Assembly (NCBI RefSeq): GCF_022693705.1
Contig: NZ_CP094288.1
Location: 263,185-327,184 of the forward strand
From: Infirmifilum sp. NZ
Lineage (GTDB): Archaea > Thermoproteota > Thermoprotei > Thermofilales > Thermofilaceae
Length of the DNA: 64,000 nt
Direction: 5' to 3'
The position numbers and the translations under genes are program-made. The notes below the pieces were generated by a model, which saw only the letters and a list, made by a program, of their open reading frames with translations, did not search any database and had not been told where the DNA came from. This document shows, piece after piece, positions 1 to 7,834 of this stretch (position 1 is the first letter of the stretch; each line of letters starts with the position of its first letter).

Positions 1-494
1 CGTCTTCGCAGAAAAGCGATGGCCTTCTCCAGGAGCTTCCTGTGGTACTCCTCCTCGGAGGCGAGCTCCTCGAAGAGAAGAGGTTCGACGCAGCGGGACA
101 GCGAGGCCACCCTGAAACCGAGCTTTGCGTAGTTCTCCTCACCGGCGAGGTTCTCCACCTTTACTTCATCCTCGAGCATAGTGGCCAGCTCCTCGGGGCT
201 TGGAACCCAGCCTGAGTCGAGCTTGGCGACGAGCTCCCTGTACCTGCTGATCGCTGAGACGCCGGCCTCCCCTATGCGCCGCGCGCAGTCCGCGACCTCA
301 GGCTTATTGCCGGTTGCCTCTAGCACGGAGAGCAGGAGCTCTTTGTGGGCTCGGCTTTCCCTAGCTATGTGGCGAAGCAGGATCCGCAGGTAGCCGCTTT
401 TAACCACCTCTGATAGCCTCTCGAGAAAGGTTGCGACCCATTCTTCGAGCTCGGCTAAGCAGGAAAAGTACTCTCCCGGTAACTCCAAGCTCAT
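1..494 (-). CDS. Ferritin-like (rubrerythrin-type) protein, 3' end beyond window
   Basis: This frame is open from an ATG at 494 to the window edge, giving the first 164 residues; the end of the gene lies outside. The protein is all-helical and carries two helices with Glu and His spaced as in diiron ferritin-like proteins: IARESRAHKELL near residues 43-54 and a Glu-rich EEEYHRKLLEKA near the visible end. Such proteins bind iron or reduce peroxides, or keep only the four-helix fold. I infer the family from the motif pattern alone, and metal binding is not certain. A TATA-like element sits about 35 bases upstream of the ATG with no Shine-Dalgarno sequence, so the transcript is probably leaderless. 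It is divergent from the serpin gene. Confidence 0.6.
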   Translation of the reverse strand, partial: MSLELPGEYFSCLAELEEWVATFLERLSEVVKSGYLRILLRHIARESRAHKELLLSVLEATGNKPEVADCARRIGEAGVSAISRYRELVAKLDSGWVPSPEELATMLEDEVKVENLAGEENYAKLGFRVASLSRCVEPLLFEELASEEEYHRKLLEKAIAFLRR

Positions 495-525
495 AGGTTT
501 ACCATTTGGTAGTGCGCTTACCTGA

Positions 526-534
526 ATTATATAC
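526..534 (-). promoter_or_regulatory. TATA box of the ferritin-like gene
   Basis: Read on the minus strand the element is TGTATATAATTC, centred about 35 bases before the ATG at 494. This spacing fits an archaeal promoter with a very short or absent leader. Confidence 0.5.
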
Positions 535-646
535 ATTACATTGCGTCTTTTGCATATCATGGTTATAGTTGCAGGTGTACTCTCAGTACGTCGCGACGTT
601 ACGCTATCCTTTTACTCAAGCTTAAGCTCTTATTATCTGAGAGGAG

Positions 647-1915
647 ATGAGTGCGAGTAGGGCCAGATTAGTTGTGTTTTCCGCCGCTACCTTGCTCATA
701 GCGACGCTTGCAGTGGCAACTTTATATCTCTACCCTTACCATCCACATAGACCTCCGTTGGCGAGCGAGTCCGACTACACCGAGAGCAACCTCCAGGCGG
801 TCGTCGCTTCAAGCAACCTCCTGGCCGCGAACCTCTACAGGGACGTTGCCCTCAAAGAGGGTGGCAACGTGTTCATCTCGCCGTTCAGCGTGTACTCCGC
901 GCTGGCGATCCTCTACGAGGGGGCCAGGGGCAACACAGCTGAGGAGTTCAGGAGCAGTCTGGGCTACCCCAGCGTCGAGGTTTTGAGGCCCAACTACGCC
1001 CACCTCTACAACTCCCTGAACAGCGTTAGTGGCGTGGAGCTCGCGACCGGGAACGCGCTCTGGGTCCAGAGGGGGTTCGACGTTCTACCCGAGTACAGCA
1101 GGGTGGTTGAGGAGTTCTACGGGGCTAGGGCGGCGAGCCTCGACTTCGCGGGGGACCCTGAGGGCTCCAGGGTTACGATAAACAGGTTCATTGAGGAGCA
1201 GACCCGGGGGAGGATCAAGGACCTGATACCACCGAACTTCATAGACAGCTGGGTCAGGCTTGTCATAACGAACGCGGTGTACTTCAAGGGCTCGTGGCTC
1301 TACGCCTTCGACAAGGGTAAGACCTCCCAGGCCAGCTTCAGGGTCTCCGCAGACAGGACCGTCACCGTGCCGATGATGTGCATGGAGCCCTCTGGGAAGG
1401 AGTTCATGTACGCCGACCTCGGGGACGCGCAGGTGCTCGAGCTACCCTACACGGGCGGGAGGCTGAGCATGGTCGTCATCCTGCCGAAGGGCGGCCTCCG
1501 CGAGCTCGAGAAGGGCCTGACGCGCGAGAGGCTTGAGGGCTACCTTTCCTCGCTCAGGCCGGAGAAGCTGGACAGGATTTGCCTGCCCCGCTTCGAGCTC
1601 GAAAGGAAGTACCTCCTCAACGAGAACCTGCAGAGCCTCGGCTTTAGGAGGGTCTTCCAGGGCGATGAAGCGGACCTCTCGGGCATCGACGGGAGGAGGG
1701 ACCTGTACGTCGCCTGGGTTATCCACCAGACGTACGTTAGGGTGGACGAGGAGGGAACCGAGGCCGCCGGCGCGACGGCGGTCGGCGTAAAACTCACGGC
1801 TTACATGCCGTCGAAGACCTTCGTAGCGGACCACCCGTTCATCTTCCTCATAAGGGACAGGGAGACGGGGCTCGTGCTCTTCATCGGCAGAGTAGTCGAC
1901 CCCACTTCAAAGTGA
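647..1915 (+). CDS. Serpin, probably membrane-anchored or secreted
   Basis: The product is a serine (or cysteine) protease inhibitor of the serpin fold, 422 residues, the expected length. Residues 9-30 form one hydrophobic segment (signal peptide or anchor), so the inhibitor domain should face outside. Typical serpin signatures are visible: NVFISPFSVYSALA, VITNAVYFKGSW and the C-terminal HPFIFLIRDRETGLVLFIGRV. The reactive-centre hinge around residues 368-378 reads EEGTEAAGATA. Small residues there allow loop insertion, so it is probably a true inhibitor; counting from the hinge Gly puts a Thr at about P1. GAGAGG lies directly before the ATG. Prokaryotic serpins are patchily distributed and usually taken as acquired. 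It may protect the cell against extracellular proteases; the target is unknown. Confidence 0.93.
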   Translation: MSASRARLVVFSAATLLIATLAVATLYLYPYHPHRPPLASESDYTESNLQAVVASSNLLAANLYRDVALKEGGNVFISPFSVYSALAILYEGARGNTAEEFRSSLGYPSVEVLRPNYAHLYNSLNSVSGVELATGNALWVQRGFDVLPEYSRVVEEFYGARAASLDFAGDPEGSRVTINRFIEEQTRGRIKDLIPPNFIDSWVRLVITNAVYFKGSWLYAFDKGKTSQASFRVSADRTVTVPMMCMEPSGKEFMYADLGDAQVLELPYTGGRLSMVVILPKGGLRELEKGLTRERLEGYLSSLRPEKLDRICLPRFELERKYLLNENLQSLGFRRVFQGDEADLSGIDGRRDLYVAWVIHQTYVRVDEEGTEAAGATAVGVKLTAYMPSKTFVADHPFIFLIRDRETGLVLFIGRVVDPTSK

Positions 1916-2012
1916 GCCTTCAATCCCGGGGTGCGGAGGGGCGCGCCGATTACTCCGGTTTATCACAGCACAGTGTTTTTATTCTCCCCTGTCCTTTAGG
2001 CTCGGTGGTCTG

Positions 2013-3515
2013 GTGACAGGGAAGGCGTTTTACGTGACGACGCCCATATACTACCCGAACGACGTGCCCCACATCGGGCACGCCTACACGACGGTCCTGG
2101 CGGACGTGCTGGCCAGGTGGTACAGGCTGAACGGCTACGACGTGTTCTTCCTGACGGGCACCGACGAGCACGGCTTGAAGCTCCAGAGGGCCGCCGAGAA
2201 GGTCGGAAAGACGCCGAAGGAGTTCGTGGACAGCATGGTCCCGGTGTTCAAGAAGTACTGGAGCCTCCTCGAGATAGAGTACAGCAGGTTCATCAGGACC
2301 ACTGACCCCGACCACGAGGAGCTCGTGAAGAAGGTCTTCCAGAGGCTGTACGAGAAGGGCTACGTGTACAAGGGCTCGTACAGCGGCTGGTACTGCGTCA
2401 GCTGCGAGAAGTTCTACAGCGAGGGCGAGTACGTGGAGCAGGGTGGGCAGAAGCTCTGCCCCATCCACGGCAAGCCCCTGGAGTGGGTGGAGGAGGAGAC
2501 GTACTTCCTCAGGCTCTCGGCCGTGCAGGACGAGGTGCTGAAGATCATCGAGAGCGGCGGAACGGTCTTCCCCGAGGCTTACGCTAGGGAGGTCGTTGGG
2601 AGGATCAGGAAGGAGGGGTTGAAGGACGTCTCCGTCGCCAGGCCGAAGACAAGGGTTTACTGGGGCGTCGAGCTCCCATTCGACAGGGACTTCGTGGCCT
2701 ACGTGTGGATCGACGCTCTGCTCAACTACCTCACCGGGATAGGCTTCATGAGGGACGACGACAGCTTCCAGAAGTACTGGCCCGAAGCCCACCACATCAT
2801 CGGGAAGGACATCCTCTGGTTCCACAGCGCCATATGGTTCTCCGTGCTCAGGATGCTCGGCCTCGACCCGCCGAAGAGGCTCATCGTACACGCCTACATC
2901 GTCAACAGGGGGCTGAAGATGGGCAAGAGCACTGGGAACGTGGTGATGATCGACGACCTCCTCGAGAGGTACAAGTCGGCCGACGCGGTCAGGTACCTCC
3001 TGATGAGGCTCCTCAACCTGGAGAAGGACGTGGAGTTCGACCAGAGCCTCCTCGACAGCATCTACAACGGGGAGCTGGCCGACACCTACGGCAACCTCGT
3101 CCGCAGGGCTGGCGTACTCGCCCTCCGGAAGCTCGGAGGCAGAGTCCCCCGCGCCGACCCTGACCCCGGCCTGGCGGAGCTGGCCAGCAGCACGATTAAG
3201 AGGGTCGCGGAGCTCATTGCAGAGGTCAAGGTGTCGGAGGCTCTCACAGCAACCTTCGACCTCCTCAGGGAGGCTAACAGCTACATGAACAGGACGGAGC
3301 CCTGGGCGCTCGACGACCCCACGCGGCCCCTATATAACACCCTGGAGGCGCTCAGGGTCGCGACGAATCTCCTCTACCCAGTCATGCCCGTGACGAGCGA
3401 GCTGGTGTCCAGGGCCTTCGGCTTCCAGCTATTCCCTCCCGCTGAGCTGGCGTTCGGCCAAGTAGAGGAGTACAGAGTCGCGGAAGCCCCCATACTCTTC
3501 CAGAAAGTCAAGTAG
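2013..3515 (+). CDS. metG: Methionyl-tRNA synthetase
   Basis: This class I aminoacyl-tRNA synthetase charges tRNA-Met in the cytoplasm. The HIGH motif is at residues 20-23 (HIGHAYT) and the KMSKS equivalent is KMGKS at 302-306. A zinc knuckle is inserted between them, with C128, C131, C149 and H152 as likely ligands. The start is GTG; a T-rich TATA-like stretch lies around 1972-1984, about 30 bases upstream. At 500 residues the protein ends after the anticodon-binding helices and lacks the C-terminal EMAP/tRNA-binding dimerisation domain found in longer forms, which in archaea may be a separate gene. Its last 8 bases overlap the end of the convergent gene on the other strand. Confidence 0.96.
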   Translation: MTGKAFYVTTPIYYPNDVPHIGHAYTTVLADVLARWYRLNGYDVFFLTGTDEHGLKLQRAAEKVGKTPKEFVDSMVPVFKKYWSLLEIEYSRFIRTTDPDHEELVKKVFQRLYEKGYVYKGSYSGWYCVSCEKFYSEGEYVEQGGQKLCPIHGKPLEWVEEETYFLRLSAVQDEVLKIIESGGTVFPEAYAREVVGRIRKEGLKDVSVARPKTRVYWGVELPFDRDFVAYVWIDALLNYLTGIGFMRDDDSFQKYWPEAHHIIGKDILWFHSAIWFSVLRMLGLDPPKRLIVHAYIVNRGLKMGKSTGNVVMIDDLLERYKSADAVRYLLMRLLNLEKDVEFDQSLLDSIYNGELADTYGNLVRRAGVLALRKLGGRVPRADPDPGLAELASSTIKRVAELIAEVKVSEALTATFDLLREANSYMNRTEPWALDDPTRPLYNTLEALRVATNLLYPVMPVTSELVSRAFGFQLFPPAELAFGQVEEYRVAEAPILFQKVK

Positions 3516-4890
3516 CTGAAGCTAAGCTCCTTCTCTTCGGTTGTAGCAAGACTGCAGACCCAAGCGCTACTGTCACGAGCGCGAGCAAAGCTAGGGTGGT
3601 CTCAGCTAACGCCTCCGGGCTCCCGGGAGAGCCCAGACGCTCGGGGGGCTTGAGGGCGTTTGTGTCGACGAGCTTCAGCGAGGTGAAGCCTTTGACGCCC
3701 CGCGTGAAGTAGATCGCGTCCTCGCCCTCCCAGCCGAGGTACTCGGAGAGGACGGCAAGGTTCTCGGTTCCCATGGGCGACTCCTCGAACATCCCGCCGT
3801 GAGAAACCTCGAGCAGAACACCGGTGCCCCTCTCCCAGACGAGGCGGGCGTAGGAGAAGGCGGCCACCATGAGAAGCCTGCCTCCGAGCTCCGCGACGGG
3901 AAGCGTGTCAACGCGCTTGCACTTGAACAGCGTGAGGTTGCTGGCCTCCGTGACGGTGGTGAAACGCCATGGCTTCCGCTCAAGCCCCGTCGAGCTGAAC
4001 AGCGAGAGCGGAGTGTAGTTGACCACGATCGTGTTCCCAGATCTGGCGACCTTGAACTCCGGGGGCATGGACGCGTAGTAGCCCTTCAGCATCCCGAGGA
4101 GGTTGCTCGTCGACGCCTCGTCAAGGCACTCGTAGCGGATCGACACAACCCCGTAGGGGAGCACGTAACCGTGGATGAGGCTTGTCGGCGGGACCATGAT
4201 GCCTCCCACTGTGAAGCCCTCTCCGGGCTCCACTTTCGAGAGGTTTACGCCGACAAGGGTTGCAATACCGCTGCCCTCGAGCCCCGGCGTGATCTGCGCT
4301 ATCATTGATGCCACGTGCGCGAGCACGACCGTGTAGCTCTGCGCTCGGGAGCGCTCCGGGAGCCAGAAGAGCCACTCCCCGAGCAGGCGGCCTGCCTCGT
4401 CGTAAACACCGTTGTCGACCCTGGAGACGTAGAGCATTCTTGTCACGTTCAGCGTCTCCAGGCGGGCCAGTAGCAGCCTGCCGTTGCGTTGCCACTCAAT
4501 GCCCTTCAGGATATTAAATCCCTCTGCGGGCGGGTAGCAGGCGAGCGTCACGTTCCTGAGGATTAGGGAATATCGCACGGTGTAAAAGCTGGAGTTTGCT
4601 CCCAGGATATCTACTCTGACCTCGCCTGAATCCGCGCTAACATCGCAAGCCTCGAGCTCTTCCCCTGTTGAGAAATTGTAAAGGCCGAGTACGAGCTCTA
4701 TTCCAGAGCTGTGCTTCCCGACCTCACCTAGCGCCTCGGTGCGTATCCTCCCCTGGTCGGCATCGCATGTAGTTATGTTATAGACAAGATAGCTGCCCGG
4801 GGGAATGGCTCGGGCCTGAAAACAGGAGAAAACAAGAGTAACCACAAGGATCAGCGCAAGACTCGCTGACAGGAATCCACGCACCCTCAT
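3508..4890 (-). CDS. Secreted or membrane-anchored hypothetical protein
   Basis: I do not recognise the family. The 460-residue product has a clear signal peptide (residues 1-28, ending near FQARA), a long extracellular part with several potential N-glycosylation sites, and one C-terminal membrane helix (about residues 428-450) followed by a short basic tail. This layout is common for surface proteins of Thermoproteota. The ATG at 4890 is preceded by a TATA box (GTATATTTAAC on the minus strand) about 15-25 bases away, so translation is probably leaderless. It shares a roughly 60-base divergent promoter region with the HAD-like gene. Confidence 0.75.
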   Translation of the reverse strand: MRVRGFLSASLALILVVTLVFSCFQARAIPPGSYLVYNITTCDADQGRIRTEALGEVGKHSSGIELVLGLYNFSTGEELEACDVSADSGEVRVDILGANSSFYTVRYSLILRNVTLACYPPAEGFNILKGIEWQRNGRLLLARLETLNVTRMLYVSRVDNGVYDEAGRLLGEWLFWLPERSRAQSYTVVLAHVASMIAQITPGLEGSGIATLVGVNLSKVEPGEGFTVGGIMVPPTSLIHGYVLPYGVVSIRYECLDEASTSNLLGMLKGYYASMPPEFKVARSGNTIVVNYTPLSLFSSTGLERKPWRFTTVTEASNLTLFKCKRVDTLPVAELGGRLLMVAAFSYARLVWERGTGVLLEVSHGGMFEESPMGTENLAVLSEYLGWEGEDAIYFTRGVKGFTSLKLVDTNALKPPERLGSPGSPEALAETTLALLALVTVALGSAVLLQPKRRSLASAT

Positions 4891-4953
4891 TGCTCTGTTA
4901 AATATACAATCAAAAACAAATACAAAAATATTTCTTCCTTGAGGTACAAAGCT
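4891..4953. promoter_or_regulatory. Divergent promoter region
   Basis: This AT-rich spacer holds a TATA box for the minus-strand secreted protein (near 4900-4910) and an AAAAATATTT element for the plus-strand HAD-like gene (near 4925-4935). Both lie at the usual distance from their starts. Confidence 0.55.
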
Positions 4954-5472
4954 ATGCTACTACCGCCAGGCGACGTGTACGTGTTCGACGTCGACGGGGT
5001 GCTCGTGGACGCAACTGAGAGGCTGCGCGAGGCCCTCCGGAGGCTCAGGGTCTCAAGTGCCTCGACGCCCGGGGAGCTGGACCCCCGGCTCAGGCAGAGG
5101 TTCTGGGAGGTGTTCCTCTCGGAGGAGCTCCTCGCGCTCGACAGGCCTCGCCGCGTGGGCATACAGCTGCTGCTCGACCGGCTGGGCAGGGGCGTGGTGA
5201 TTGTGCTGACGGGGAGGCCGTACAGGCTCTACAGGGCTACACTCAGGGAGCTCCAGGGTTTCGGCGTCCCGGTTGACCGGGTGGTGGTGAGCATGAGGCC
5301 GAGGGGCGACAGGAGGAGGGACGTCGAGTTCAAGGCGAGCGTGCTCGCGAGGATCCCCAGCGTGGCCGAGGTCCACGACGACGAGCTAGAGGTGCTCGAG
5401 GCCGCGAGGAGGCTGCACCCGGAGGCGAGGCTGTTCCTGCACCGCGGGGACTCGTACGAGCAGGTCACCTAG
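4954..5472 (+). CDS. HAD-like phosphatase
   Basis: A haloacid dehalogenase-superfamily hydrolase of about 172 residues. Motif I is VFDVDGVLVD close to the N terminus, with the nucleophile Asp and the acid/base Asp two residues later; motif II is VLTGRP; the acidic motif IV is VHDDELEV. Such enzymes remove phosphate from small metabolites, but the substrate cannot be told from sequence. A TTG 15 bases upstream gives a longer frame; I prefer the ATG at 4954 because GAGGT lies 8 bases before it and the TATA-like element is then well placed. There is no cap domain insertion large enough to suggest a subtype. Confidence 0.82.
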   Translation: MLLPPGDVYVFDVDGVLVDATERLREALRRLRVSSASTPGELDPRLRQRFWEVFLSEELLALDRPRRVGIQLLLDRLGRGVVIVLTGRPYRLYRATLRELQGFGVPVDRVVVSMRPRGDRRRDVEFKASVLARIPSVAEVHDDELEVLEAARRLHPEARLFLHRGDSYEQVT

Positions 5473-5948
5473 CGGCTCGGCAGCAAACCGGCCTCCTCAC
5501 CTCTCGGAGAGGTCCCCAGGGCCTCATCGCCTGGGATTAAAACAGGGAATAGCTTTTAACCGTTCCCCCAGGAGAGAAATATAGGACGGCGTGATGAGCC
5601 TGCGGCCCGCGACCTCTACGGGATGAGCTATAAGCTGTTGGCTGACCCCCTCACGCTACGCACTCCCTCCTGAGCTCCCTGAAGTCCACGTTCCTCAGCC
5701 CCTCGATGGGGCTTCCTGGACGCGGTGAACGAGGGCTTCCGGGTGGAAGCCGAAAAGCCGGTCAGCAAGCGCGATGAGCAGGAGGAGTGCATAGACCCAG
5801 AGCACTGTTCCCAACAGCCACGATCAAAGCCCTGGCAGCGATTTTCTTGATACTGTTGCTTTTCGTACGCTAGAGTCCTTGCCAAACCTCTTAATATTTT
5901 TGATTAGAAAAATGAAATTTTTCGAAGTATTTCCGAATTCTCATGCGA
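5473..5948. other. Intergenic, no intact gene
   Basis: Short frames are present but all are broken by stops. A plus-strand stretch around 5715-5830 keeps protein-like composition for about 35 codons without a start, which suggests the decayed end of a gene that I cannot identify. From about 5885 the sequence becomes AT-rich before the end of the ABC permease. Confidence 0.4.
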
Positions 5949-6902
5949 TCATTTCTCCTGTCTAGCGACGAACGCCATGTAGGATGCTGTGAGGAACACG
6001 GCTGGGTACAGCAGCAGAACGGCTATGCCCGTCCACTGCCGAGCTAGCTCCTCGAGCGGGTTGAACTCACCGAACTCGTAGCCTATGGTCACCCTGCCGC
6101 CCTCCTCGGTTCTAACTGTGAATCGCGTCCCGAAGATTGGGTTAACGATGTCACTGAAGCGCTGGTTGGGGGAGAAGAACTGCATTGAAAAGGAGATGCT
6201 GATCGCCTTAGCGGTCCAGTTAGCGTAGGCCTCACCGATTTGAGTCACGTTGAGCGCCGTGGCGTTAGCGGGTAGCGGCGGTGGGCCTATGACTGCGTAG
6301 GCCACGAGTGTGGCGACGATCGGCAACACTATCGTGAAGAAGGCCCAGACCCCGAGGCTCAGGAGCAGGGAGTGGCTGGACCTCCTAGAGAGGACGGATA
6401 TGAAGAGGGAGATCGAGTAGTAGGCCATCGTGTACAGTACTGCCAGCAGGGTGAACACCAGCAGGCGGAGGACGTCGCCGGCCTCCATGCCGACGCCGAG
6501 GAAAGCGGCGGTTGCGACGGCGAGCAGGGACGCCGCAGTCATCGAGAACGCGGTGACCGCCAGGGCGGCGAGCATCTTGCTGGTCACGACGGTGTCACGG
6601 TAGACGGGGCGGGCCAGTATCAGCCTCAGAGTGCCCCTCTCCCTCTCGCCGCTCACGGCCGCGAAGCCCAGCGCTACGCCCAGCAGAGGCGCGGCGAGCT
6701 GCACGGCTTCCGCGATGCCTTGACCTATGCTCAAAAACAGCCGTACCCCAGTGGAGGTCTGCAAGAGCCTGAAGTTCTGGTAGACGAAGTAAACTTGTGT
6801 CACGTAGAGCGCCAGGAATATCCCCACCACCACCCAGAACCTCCTGCTCCTCAGCGCGTCGCTGAACTCCTTCCTAAATAGAACACTCAGCCCGCTCACC
6901 AT
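5949..6902 (-). CDS. ABC-2 type transporter permease
   Basis: The 317-residue membrane protein has an N-terminal cytoplasmic stretch (LFRKEFSDALRSRRFW) typical of ABC-2 permeases, a first membrane helix, an extracellular loop, and about five further helices. ERERGTLRLILARPV, the usual coupling region of this family, is near residues 85-100. It forms the membrane channel of an exporter with the ATPase encoded just upstream; their coding regions overlap by 7 bases. A large outside loop follows the fifth helix. The substrate is unknown; the neighbouring exported NEW3 protein suggests a surface or exopolymer role. Confidence 0.9.
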   Translation of the reverse strand: MVSGLSVLFRKEFSDALRSRRFWVVVGIFLALYVTQVYFVYQNFRLLQTSTGVRLFLSIGQGIAEAVQLAAPLLGVALGFAAVSGERERGTLRLILARPVYRDTVVTSKMLAALAVTAFSMTAASLLAVATAAFLGVGMEAGDVLRLLVFTLLAVLYTMAYYSISLFISVLSRRSSHSLLLSLGVWAFFTIVLPIVATLVAYAVIGPPPLPANATALNVTQIGEAYANWTAKAISISFSMQFFSPNQRFSDIVNPIFGTRFTVRTEEGGRVTIGYEFGEFNPLEELARQWTGIAVLLLYPAVFLTASYMAFVARQEK

Positions 6903-7834
6903 CCCGTACCACCCTGGTGCAGGCGGTAGGCGTCTTCCCAGGTCGGGCTCACCCGCACCACAGCCTCAACCCTCGCGCCGCACCTGGCGGCAACGCTCTC
7001 CACATCCCCTTCGACCTCGCGGAGCGCCGCAACCCTCACAACGGTGCCTGTAAGCCAGGCGGCGACACCTGGCTGGGAGCTCAGCTCCCTTGCCAGCGCC
7101 TCTGCGCCGGCGCTCACCCTGACCTCGTAGGCGCGTACCTGGCTCGTAAGCTCCTCCAAGCTACCCTGCGCCAGAATCCTCCCCTTCCTGATGATCGCGG
7201 CGTGGGTGCACACGCTCCCGACTTCCTGGAGCATGTGGGTAGAGAGCATGAGCGTTTTCCCCTTCCTCGCTAGCTCCCTCACCAGCAACCTGAACTGCGC
7301 GACGCCGTCCGGGTCGAGGCTAACGGTTGGCTCGTCGAGGATCAGGAGCTCCGGGTCCTTGAGCAAGGCTTGCGCAATGCCGAGCCTCTGCACCATCCCC
7401 CTGGAGAAGGCGGAGACCCTGGTGTTAGCCCGCTCGCCCAGCCCAACGAGCTCGAGCACCTCACGCGCCCTGGCCCTAGCCTCAGCCTCTGGGAGGCCGT
7501 CGAGCATCCCGAAGAAAACGAGGTTCTCGAGCGCGGTCATGTACTCGTAGAAGCCGAACCCCTCGGGCAGGAGCCCCACCTTTCTCCTCACCTCGAGGGA
7601 CTGCCTCACGGCGTCGAGCCCCAGGACCTTCGCTGTGCCGCTGGTCGGGAGCAAAAGGCCCACGAGAATCGAGATGAGGGTGGTTTTACCGGAGCCGTTG
7701 GGGCCGAAGAGGCCGAAGACGCTGCCCCGGGGGACTCTGAGATCGACTCCGTCGAGCGCCCTTACCTCCGACCTGCCCTCCCGGTAGACCTTGACCAGCC
7801 CCTGTGTTTCCACGGCTAGGTCCACGTGCATCAC
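6896..7834 (-). CDS. ABC transporter ATP-binding protein
   Basis: The energy-coupling subunit of the ABC-2 exporter. Walker A is GPNGSGKT at residues 44-51, the signature is SRGMVQ at 144-149, and Walker B is LLILDE at 163-168, followed by a switch His in STHML. After about residue 225 comes a C-terminal extension as seen in CcmA/DrrA-type exporters. The ATG overlaps the stop of the NEW3 gene by 4 bases, so the three genes are translationally coupled. Confidence 0.95.
   Translation of the reverse strand: MMHVDLAVETQGLVKVYREGRSEVRALDGVDLRVPRGSVFGLFGPNGSGKTTLISILVGLLLPTSGTAKVLGLDAVRQSLEVRRKVGLLPEGFGFYEYMTALENLVFFGMLDGLPEAEARARAREVLELVGLGERANTRVSAFSRGMVQRLGIAQALLKDPELLILDEPTVSLDPDGVAQFRLLVRELARKGKTLMLSTHMLQEVGSVCTHAAIIRKGRILAQGSLEELTSQVRAYEVRVSAGAEALARELSSQPGVAAWLTGTVVRVAALREVEGDVESVAARCGARVEAVVRVSPTWEDAYRLHQGGTGW

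Noticed and set aside
1950-2891. 313-codon frame opposite methionyl-tRNA synthetase
   Set aside because: It is a shadow of a GC-rich gene; the plus strand has clear HIGH and KMGKS motifs.
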